Shown: positions 1 through 4,609 of the stretch, one piece after another
Position numbering within the stretch: the stretch's first letter is position 1
Layout: every line of letters starts with the position of its first letter
Program-made: the position numbers and the translations under genes
The notes under the pieces: generated by a model
Told to the model about the DNA's origin: nothing
The model's database searches: none
The model's input: the letters and a program-made list of their open reading frames with translations, nothing else
Assembly (NCBI GenBank): GCA_031257455.1
Contig: JAIROQ010000202.1
Span: forward strand, 1 to 8,369
Origin: Prevotellaceae bacterium
Lineage (GTDB): Bacteria; Bacteroidota; Bacteroidia; Bacteroidales; UBA932
Direction of reading: 5' to 3'
DNA length: 8,369 bases

Positions 1-130
1 GAGGGCTCCGGCGTACTTCCAGTAGCTACTGAAACCGTCCCCGGGGGCTTGGCGGGACTTTCGACACGAGCAACCGTCAGTAGCAGCACATTCCGTCCCT
101 GACGGGACGACCGCAAACAGCTTGCGTTGG
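1..130. other. Left-edge sequence without a supported gene
   Basis: No recognisable gene. Plus-strand frame 1 is open from the window edge to a TGA at 100-102, so the tail of a plus-strand gene cannot be excluded, but the roughly 33 residues match no family I know and minus-strand frames are also open here. Visible structure: a perfect 12-bp palindrome CAGTAGCTACTG at 20-31, and a perfect 6-bp hairpin CGTCCC-TGAC-GGGACG at 94-109. The GC-rich hairpin sits next to the interspersed repeats that follow and may belong to them. Confidence 0.3.
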
Positions 131-186
131 GGAGTAGATTTCTCCACTCCGCGCACTCGTTCCTCGTGCGCTCCGGTCGAAATGAC
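131..186. repeat. Interspersed-repeat-like segment with small dyads
   Basis: This segment has nested dyads: GGAGT (131-135) with ACTCC (146-150), and GCGCAC (151-156) with GTGCGC (166-171). It ends in CGGTCGAAATGAC. From general knowledge, sequences of the form 'CTCCGGTCGAAATGAC' recur as intergenic repeats in many bacterial genomes and give spurious ORFs with FDRSA/SGE-type peptides, which is what the minus strand gives here. That it is a multi-copy repeat in this genome is inferred, since only one copy is in the window. Confidence 0.45.
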
Positions 187-196
187 GCGCGTGGAA

Positions 197-304
197 CGTC
201 ATTGCGAACGACGAGGAGTTGCGAGGTACGAAGCAAGCCGTGAAGCAATCCAGCGGCCTTTTCGTGTCGTTTGTCTGGATTGCTTCGCTCCGCTCGCAAT
301 GACG
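197..304. repeat. Inverted-repeat element (GTCATTGCGA...GAAGCAATCC type)
   Basis: CGTCATTGCGA at 197-207 is the reverse complement of TCGCAATGACG at 294-304, and GAAGCAATCCAG at 242-253 is the reverse complement of CTGGATTGCTTC at 275-286. The element is therefore a large imperfect hairpin. The left arm carries about 27 extra bases containing further GCGAG/GAAGCAA-like words, as if part of the arm was duplicated. This word set is widely seen as a short interspersed repeat in unrelated bacteria, and its translation (HCERSEAIQ) is a classic spurious ORF. No transposase is present, so it would be non-autonomous. Confidence 0.6.
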
Positions 305-308
305 GCTT

Positions 309-352
309 AGTTGAAAGTGGAGAGTGGAGAGTGGAAAATGGCGACAAGCGCA
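309..352. repeat. Word repeat ending in a 19-bp direct repeat (copy 1)
   Basis: GTTGAAA is followed by tandem GTGGAGA words and then GAAAATGGCGACAAGCGCA at 334-352. The same 19 bases occur exactly at 2121-2139, again preceded by GTTGAAA-type words. The two copies are in direct orientation 1,787 bp apart and bracket the secreted-protein gene at 476-1879. The following sequence, to about 420, is AT-rich low-complexity DNA (CATTTTCACATTTCC-like and ATTTCTTATTTCTG-like words) with no gene. Confidence 0.6.
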
Positions 353-420
353 CATCTCCACATTTTCACATTTCCAAATCTTCAAATTATTCATGATTTC
401 TTATTTCTGATTTCTAATTT

Positions 421-476
421 GCTGGCGCACCAGCCCAATCTTTAAATCTTTAAATCTTTAAATCTTTAAATCTTTT
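421..476. repeat. Hairpin plus five 8-bp tandem repeats (3' flank copy)
   Basis: A perfect hairpin GCTGG-CGCA-CCAGC (421-434) is followed by CC and five tandem copies of AATCTTTA (437-476); only the last deviates (AATCTTTT). The final base of the array is the first base of the complement of the stop codon of the gene at 476-1879, so the array lies immediately 3' of that gene. A related hairpin plus five degenerate copies of the same octamer lies upstream of the gene at 1932-1982. No T-run follows the hairpin on the minus strand, so it does not look like an intrinsic terminator. Confidence 0.7.
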
Positions 477-1879
477 TATTTAGGCAACACATACGTCCAA
501 CCGTTATATGTACTAGTCCCGGCCGCGCAAGTATACGTTTGCGAGCAGGCGCTGTCAGAACAACAGTACACAGGATGATTGTTTGGGGCCGCGTTCGAAC
601 GGCGTACGGTAGCGCCGGTAGCATCGAGCCCGAACGCCACAGCGCGTGTAATATTCGCCGAGTAGTTCGCGTAGTTTTGCGAACCGAGAGATATATTCGT
701 TCTATACGGTATAGTCGACCAGTCGAAGCAGTAGCCGCCGGCAGCCAAAGCGCCCGGCACGCAGCCGCAGACCGTGCACGTGCCGCCCGGACAACCCAAC
801 ACGGCCGGGTCGGCTACCTCACCGGCTACCGCCAGCCGCGCGGCAGAGAGGCATTGCGTAGTCTCATTCCGCGCTTCGGCGTAATAAGTGTATGTGCCGA
901 TGGAAAGGTAAGCCGTATGCGTGGCCGAATTTTCAGTTAATGTGTTTCCGGCGGTCGCTTCCGTGTACCAGTCAATGGTACTCCCGCTTCCCGGCTCATT
1001 GACGGAAAATGCAATGTTGCCTTCCCCGCAAATAGCGTGGGCGCTGGCGCCGGTGGGGGTGGCGGGCAGGGCGTTCACCGTTATCGTGCCGGCATACGCG
1101 CCCGTGCAGCCGTACGCATTGGTTGCCGTAAACGTAAAGGGGGTATCGGCAGTCAATATATCGGTGGTGTATGTGTTCGCTTCGGTAGCAGTAGCTGCCG
1201 CGTGGCCGATTGTCCATGTATAGGTCATGGCGGAAGTCGTGCCGCCGCTGAGGGTAGCCGTCAGTGCAGCGGTATTGCCCGCGCAGAGGGTAGAGGCGGT
1301 TACCGTAGAAACGGCCGGCGTGGCGTCCGCGGGAACTATGCCGGCGGGGTTGCCGGTAGCATCGGTAAGGGAAGTAATGCAGGTGCCCGGCCCGAAGGTA
1401 GTGGCACTGGCGGCAAGGGCGGTACCGTTTACAATAAACGGCGGCTGGCCGTATAAATCGTACCCGCCATTACCGTTAGCGATTGCTTTTGGCGGGTAAT
1501 CCAAAGCGTAGGCGCACCAGTTGAATTTATCCACGCCGCCAGCGAGGCTCAAGGTAGCGGTAATGTTCGCGCTGCCGCTGGAAGCCGAAACGTTCAGCCA
1601 AAAGCCGCGCTGCCCGGTAACAGTAGCGGCAGAGCCGTTACCGGAAGCGGACACGCTTGTAACAAGTGCGCGCGACCAGCTGCCCACCGTAGTGGCGTTT
1701 TCTACTTTGACGTAGTCGGTAATCACCCAGATTTGGTTGTTGTACGGTTGCGTTGTCCACGTCACGGTGAACGAGACCTGTTTTGTGGAATAATCTGCTT
1801 TCTCGTTCGACACGGAAACTTGTGCGAAGCCCGTTGTGCCCAAAAGGCAGACAGCGGTAAAGGTTAATAATTTTTTCAT
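476..1879 (-). CDS. Secreted Ig/PKD-like domain protein, Cys-rich C-terminus
   Basis: 467 residues. MKKLLTFTAVCLLGTTGFAQ is a clear Sec signal peptide with a likely SPase I site after Q20, which fixes the ATG start at 1879. Residues 21-152 form an N-terminal module rich in beta-strand, containing WVITDYVKVEN, RGFWLNVS and FNWCAYALDYPP. I think I have seen similar modules in other Bacteroidales surface proteins, but I cannot name a family. Residues about 180-270 look like a PKD/Ig-like domain with a Cys pair (C199, C258). Residues about 271-356 resemble the Bacteroidota Ig-like domain with IDWYTEATAG and TYTYYAEARNETTQCLSAARLAV, with Cys284 and Cys343. Residues 357-467 are Cys-rich (nine Cys between 363 and 451) and end in NGWTYVLPK. 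I see no lipobox, no membrane anchor and no recognisable type IX C-terminal sorting domain, so the export route past the periplasm is unknown. Role is probably extracellular or cell-surface binding. It may share a transcript with the small ORF at 2144-2395, but a terminator-like structure lies between. Confidence 0.9.
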   Translation of the reverse strand: MKKLLTFTAVCLLGTTGFAQVSVSNEKADYSTKQVSFTVTWTTQPYNNQIWVITDYVKVENATTVGSWSRALVTSVSASGNGSAATVTGQRGFWLNVSASSGSANITATLSLAGGVDKFNWCAYALDYPPKAIANGNGGYDLYGQPPFIVNGTALAASATTFGPGTCITSLTDATGNPAGIVPADATPAVSTVTASTLCAGNTAALTATLSGGTTSAMTYTWTIGHAAATATEANTYTTDILTADTPFTFTATNAYGCTGAYAGTITVNALPATPTGASAHAICGEGNIAFSVNEPGSGSTIDWYTEATAGNTLTENSATHTAYLSIGTYTYYAEARNETTQCLSAARLAVAGEVADPAVLGCPGGTCTVCGCVPGALAAGGYCFDWSTIPYRTNISLGSQNYANYSANITRAVAFGLDATGATVRRSNAAPNNHPVYCCSDSACSQTYTCAAGTSTYNGWTYVLPK

Positions 1880-1931
1880 AGCAGTTTTTTTTTGTTGATT
1901 TGTTTAACTGTTGAACTGTTTATTTGTTTAG

Positions 1932-1982
1932 TGGCGCAAGCCAATCTTTAAATCTTTGAATTTTTAAATCTTTAAATCCTTT
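1932..1982. repeat. Hairpin plus five degenerate 8-bp repeats (5' flank copy)
   Basis: TGGC-GCAA-GCCA (1932-1943) forms a small hairpin and runs into five 8-bp units: AATCTTTA, AATCTTTG, AATTTTTA, AATCTTTA, AATCCTTT (1943-1982). The order (hairpin, then octamers) and the orientation match the copy at 421-476. The two copies are therefore direct repeats about 1.5 kb apart with one gene between them. This copy sits in the 5' leader of that gene, about 50 bases from its ATG. Confidence 0.65.
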
Positions 1983-1999
1983 CAACATTCAAAATTGTT

Positions 2000-2093
2000 T
2001 TAAAAAACAGGCGACCGGCGGCCTCCGGGAGGAGGCGTGAGTGATAGGTGTTCTTTATCGTATGTCTGAATGTGTATCATCGCCGGTTACCTG
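2000..2093 (-). terminator. Long-loop stem with T-run (element A), terminator or leader
   Basis: Arms at 2081-2093 and 2008-2020 pair as a 13-bp stem on the minus strand (CAGGTAACCGGCG with CGCCGGTCGCCTG: 11 Watson-Crick pairs, one G-U, one mismatch), followed directly by TTTTTTA (2001-2007). Inside the 60-nt loop, next to the 3' arm, is a second perfect hairpin GCCTCC-TCCC-GGAGGC (2021-2036). A GC-rich stem followed by a T-run is what an intrinsic terminator needs, and it would end a transcript of the small ORF at 2144-2395. It also lies in the leader of the 467-residue protein gene, so attenuation is possible. The unusually long loop and its match to element B at 2430-2520 make a simple terminator call uncertain. 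Confidence 0.5.
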
Positions 2094-2095
2094 TG

Positions 2096-2139
2096 AGTTG
2101 AAAATTGAAAATTGAAAGTTGAAAATGGCGACAAGCGCA
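2096..2139. repeat. Word repeat ending in the 19-bp direct repeat (copy 2)
   Basis: Repeated GTTGAAAATTGAAA words run into GAAAATGGCGACAAGCGCA (2121-2139), the exact partner of 334-352. The next bases are further words (CATTCAAAATTCAAAACT) that run into the 3' end of the small ORF at 2144-2395 and supply its last codons and stop. Confidence 0.6.
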
Positions 2140-2143
2140 TCAT

Positions 2144-2395
2144 TCAAAATTCAAAACTGCCAAAAGCGGCGGGTTCGTCATTGCCGGTGTAGTACTGCGG
2201 GCAGGCGGGTCGTAACGTGTCTGCGGCGTTTTCACTGCCCACTGCCGACTGCGAACTGCCCACTGCCGACTGCGGACTGTAAACTGCACTTGCGGCAAGC
2301 TCATTGTTGCCGGTGTAGTACACGGGCGGCTCGGGTTGCGTGGCAATAGCGGCGATGCTTATTGCCATTGCGAAAAAGAAAAAAATTGTTTTCAT
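2144..2395 (-). CDS. Possible small secreted peptide, 83 aa
   Basis: Begins MKTIFFFFAMAISIAAIATQ, a convincing signal peptide with a short basic start, hydrophobic core and likely cleavage after Q20. This is the main reason to believe it is a gene. The ATG at 2395 is preceded by an A-rich stretch like other starts here. The mature part is about 63 residues and contains two related segments, PVYYTGNNELAA (24-36 region) and PQYYTGNDEPAA (66-77 region), underlain by an exact 15-bp DNA repeat (2181-2195 and 2307-2321). Between them lies QSAVGSSQSAVGSEN, encoded by a tandem 7-bp word array (2234-2289). The last residues FGSFEF come from a TTTTGAA word repeat. I recognise no family. Alternatives: a gene remnant or cassette remodelled by low-complexity repeats, or a chance ORF. 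The next credible gene upstream is the lipoprotein, separated by a terminator. Confidence 0.5.
   Translation of the reverse strand: MKTIFFFFAMAISIAAIATQPEPPVYYTGNNELAASAVYSPQSAVGSSQSAVGSENAADTLRPACPQYYTGNDEPAAFGSFEF
2234..2289. repeat. Eight tandem 7-bp words (ACTGCNN)
   Basis: Eight consecutive heptamers: ACTGCCC, ACTGCCG, ACTGCGA, ACTGCCC, ACTGCCG, ACTGCGG, ACTGTAA, ACTGCAC. The first three and the next three form a near-exact 21-bp higher-order duplication, so the array stays in frame within the small ORF and encodes a 7-residue repeat (QSAVGSS/QSAVGSE). Arrays of such words are common as intergenic low-complexity DNA in some Bacteroidota; inside an ORF with a signal peptide it is unusual. 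Confidence 0.75.
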
Positions 2396-2429
2396 AATTA
2401 CATTTGTTTATTGGTTGTTTATTGTTTGC

Positions 2430-2520
2430 TTAAAAAACAGGAATATTTTTCACTTATTTAATAATTCTACCATGTATTGCTATTTATTAGTAGTTCGTGT
2501 TTATTTCGAAAATATTCCTG
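2430..2520 (-). terminator. Long-loop stem with T-run (element B), terminator or leader
   Basis: CAGGAATATTTT (2438-2449) and AAAATATTCCTG (2509-2520) are perfect 12-bp inverted repeats separated by 59 bases. On the minus strand the 3' arm is followed by TTTTTTAA, as in element A (2000-2093). Both elements share the exact plus-strand end TTAAAAAACAGG (2000-2011 and 2430-2441), nearly the same loop length, and a place upstream of a signal-peptide ORF. This one ends about 35 bases before the ATG of the small ORF at 2395. It could terminate a short RNA started at the promoter near 2891, attenuate the small ORF, or be a repeat-element remnant. Confidence 0.45.
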
Positions 2521-2890
2521 TAACTTTCCACTTTTAATTTTTAACTTTTAACTTCTTTGCGGTTTCGGGATTGTTTTGCACTTAATTTATTTCCCCAAAC
2601 AAACACTCTTCAAAACAATCCCATAGCCGCAGGCTCTTTCGCACTTTGGCAGCTTTTATTCGATATGTCTTGTTTCGGGAGAACTCTTTGCAGAGTGTTC
2701 GGGTATAAAATGCGAAACGTAAACTCGGCTTACTATTTATTGAGGTTCTGGAATACCTGACCAATTATAAGCAAAAATTCACGTTTCTCTCGCGGAGTTT
2801 TGCTTTTATTCAATCGGTCAAATGAAATTTTCCAGATTTCAATAAATAAAATAAAAGCGGTCAAAATGAAAAAGAGCGTAAAGATGGGTG
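2521..2890. other. AT-rich structured interval without a supported gene
   Basis: No convincing gene. It holds low-complexity words (2522-2557, TTTTAACTTTTAACTT-like), an inverted repeat at 2559-2630, and smaller dyads such as TTTCGCA/TGCGAAA near 2638 and 2710. A minus-strand frame at 2733-2957 is open and includes a hydrophobic stretch (FTLFFILTAFILFIEIW). However, its ATG lies upstream of the promoter-like site at 2891-2919, and downstream of that site the frame has no ATG, so I treat it as chance or a remnant. If the promoter is active, this interval would be the leader or body of an untranslated RNA reading towards 2432. Confidence 0.4.
2559..2630. repeat. Perfect 12-bp inverted repeat, 32-nt loop
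   Basis: GGGATTGTTTTG (2567-2578) is the exact reverse complement of CAAAACAATCCC (2611-2622). After four unpaired bases on each side the pairing resumes with GCGG (2559-2562) and CCGC (2627-2630). No T-run follows on either strand, so it is not an obvious intrinsic terminator. It could be an RNA stem in a transcript from the promoter near 2891, or part of a non-autonomous mobile repeat. Confidence 0.6.
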
Positions 2891-2919
2891 CAAAGATAAA
2901 GAAATTTTTTAAAATGCAA
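2891..2919 (-). promoter_or_regulatory. Bacteroidota-type promoter (TTG-N18-TATCTTTG)
   Basis: On the minus strand, TTG (2917-2919) is followed by 18 bases and TATCTTTG (2898-2891), a full match to the Bacteroidota -7 consensus TAnnTTTG. Transcription would begin near 2884, just after the intrinsic terminator at 2961-2996, as expected for the next transcription unit. The nearest ORF with a plausible start is about 490 bases downstream (2395), so the unit would have a long structured leader or encode a non-coding RNA. Confidence 0.55.
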
Positions 2920-2960
2920 TAGGGTAAAGGAATTATTTTTTTTCCATAACTGTACACAGA

Positions 2961-2996
2961 TAAAAAAAGATTACACAGAATGTATCTGTGTAATCT
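2961..2996 (-). terminator. Intrinsic terminator of the receptor-lipoprotein operon
   Basis: AGATTACACAGA (2968-2979) and TCTGTGTAATCT (2985-2996) form a perfect 12-bp stem with a 5-base loop. On the minus strand the stem is followed by a run of seven T (2968-2962, the first T shared with the stem base). It lies 64 bases past the stop codon of the lipoprotein gene, which fits a factor-independent terminator. ACACAGAT also occurs just beyond it at 2955-2962. Confidence 0.85.
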
Positions 2997-3059
2997 GAAA
3001 CAGTTCTAAAATCAAATTTATAAACCCTTTGTTCGCCCTATCCCATGTAATCCCGAAAT

Positions 3060-4589
3060 TTAATATGCCGTATTTTGCGGGTCGAAGTTCGTCCATCCGG
3101 CGAGCCAGTTGTCGGTAGCGGCAACGCTCTTGAATGCGCCGGCAAATCCGTTACCGGAAGCATTGAATCCGGCAGGCACGGTAAAGGATGCGTTGACGGC
3201 CGCACTGCCGGAAGCAGGCGCATAGTCGGCAAGGTTAAGTTCGCTCGCGGTAACCGGCGAATTGTTGCTGCCGGTCTTCAATACATGCCGGTGCGAAAAG
3301 GATGTTGTTCCGGCATCGGTAGCCGATGCGTCTGCGCTATATACGTCCGTCCATGTTTTGTTTTTGTCGCTGCCGAGTACCGGCACGGCGGCGGCGGTAT
3401 TATCGTAAAGCGCGGCGGCGGCATTGTCGGTATATCCGCCGAAAACGGTGTTTTTAACGGCCGGCCGGCTGTCGGCTTCCGATTGGGTATTTTTCACGCT
3501 CTTGTCGTTTTCGATAATCAGCCCTACGGGAAATCCGGTAATAACCGCATTACTTAACGATATCCGGGAATTGCGGCGTATTTGCACGCCCGACTGGAAT
3601 TGCCCCACCTTCGAGCCGTTGTTGGGGTCGAGCGTTCCGGCGTCAATGTATTTCCCGGCGCCGGCTTCGTTGATAAAACCGGCCGTAAGGGCGGGGCCTA
3701 CCAATGTTACGTTGCAGAATTTCGCCGTAGTGTAAGGCGTTTTATCGTCCCCATCGGCATCGTTGTCCGATTCGAAGCCGTTGGACAGCGAGGTGTCGCC
3801 GATTTTCGGATGACGCACGCCCAGCAGGAACTGCAACAGGCCGCTGAACCCATTATCGGTATCAAAATCATCGTCCCAGCCGTGCCAGGCGACCAGGTGC
3901 GTGGCATTGACCGCGCCGCCGAACCATTCAAAACTGTCGTCATTGGAATAGGATACCTGTATGTGGTGAAATGTCGTGCCGCTGCCGACCGACCCCAGCG
4001 TGATGCCGTTAATCTCTTTGTCGGTGAGGAAGGGATAGCCGGCAAATTCCACGCGGCAGTAGGTAATGACGCCGGAATTGTCGGCATCGTCACTACCGCC
4101 GTGCCGCGAGCGCGGGCCGCCTTCGATTTGCATTTCGTTCTGGTTATTTTTCGCTTTCCCGCAAATAATAATCCCGCCCCAGTCGCCCGGCTTCCGTTGG
4201 CCGGCGGGCTTGTCGGACGTGAAGACCACCGGCTTTTCCGCCGTGCCTTCGATGTAAATTTTTGCGCCGCGTTCAATAATCAGCGATGAGCCTTTCACAT
4301 TCGCATCTTCGCTCTTTCCTTTCAGCAGCGTGCCTGCCGGAATTTTCAGCGAAGAGCCGTCCGCAATATACACCCATCCGCGAATTACATATACATGGGA
4401 AGCATCCAGCACATAATCGCCTTTGGGCGGTTCAAATTCCTTGTCGCCATTCCCGATATAGCGAACATTGTTTTCCACGAACACCAGCCCGTCTTCATTG
4501 GAAGGATTGGTTTCATCGCCGTTGTTGTCTTTATTGCAACCGGCAAAACAGAAGGCTGCGAGAGCCATTAGAATTAAACATTTTTTCAT
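3060..4589 (-). CDS. Beta-helix-like lipoprotein partnered with TonB receptor
   Basis: 509 residues from ATG 4589. MKKCLILMALAAFCFAGC is a lipoprotein signal with the lipidated Cys at 18; a start two codons earlier (ATG 4595, MIMKKC) is equally possible. The mature N-terminus NKDNNGDE is acidic, as in Bacteroidota lipoproteins exported to the cell surface, so surface exposure is likely but inferred. Residues about 60-150 have regular short strands and turns typical of parallel beta-helix folds (SSLKIPAGTLLKG, SSLIIERGAKIYIEG, GDWGGIIICGKA at 135-146). Asp-rich motifs follow: NDDSFEWFGG (216-225), WDDDFDTDNG (238-247) and NGFESDND (270-277), which might bind Ca2+. The C-terminus WLAGWTNFDPQNTAY is also family-typical. 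Known relatives in Bacteroidota and Proteobacteria lack an assigned function as far as I know. The gene starts about 20 bp after the receptor stop, so the two are co-transcribed and probably act together in ligand capture at the outer membrane. This is not a SusD-type protein. Confidence 0.87.
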   Translation of the reverse strand: MKKCLILMALAAFCFAGCNKDNNGDETNPSNEDGLVFVENNVRYIGNGDKEFEPPKGDYVLDASHVYVIRGWVYIADGSSLKIPAGTLLKGKSEDANVKGSSLIIERGAKIYIEGTAEKPVVFTSDKPAGQRKPGDWGGIIICGKAKNNQNEMQIEGGPRSRHGGSDDADNSGVITYCRVEFAGYPFLTDKEINGITLGSVGSGTTFHHIQVSYSNDDSFEWFGGAVNATHLVAWHGWDDDFDTDNGFSGLLQFLLGVRHPKIGDTSLSNGFESDNDADGDDKTPYTTAKFCNVTLVGPALTAGFINEAGAGKYIDAGTLDPNNGSKVGQFQSGVQIRRNSRISLSNAVITGFPVGLIIENDKSVKNTQSEADSRPAVKNTVFGGYTDNAAAALYDNTAAAVPVLGSDKNKTWTDVYSADASATDAGTTSFSHRHVLKTGSNNSPVTASELNLADYAPASGSAAVNASFTVPAGFNASGNGFAGAFKSVAATDNWLAGWTNFDPQNTAY

Positions 4590-4609
4590 AATCATTTTTT
4601 TATTTGGTG

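Noticed and set aside
77..394. Minus-strand ORF of 105 aa
   Set aside because: Contains HCERSEAIQ and FDRSARGTSARSGE peptides, which are translations of interspersed repeats, plus low-complexity words. It has no domain.
421..434. Hairpin 3' of the secreted-protein gene as an intrinsic terminator
   Set aside because: The stem is only 5 bp and no T-run follows on the minus strand; it fits better as part of the flanking repeat.
2733..2957. Minus-strand ORF of 74 aa with a hydrophobic stretch
   Set aside because: Its ATG lies upstream of the best promoter match in the interval. The hydrophobicity is what AT-rich DNA gives by chance, and no homologue was recognised.
3013..3020. TAAATTTG on the minus strand as a promoter -7 box
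   Set aside because: Matches the consensus but has no TTG at the right distance and lies upstream of the operon terminator.
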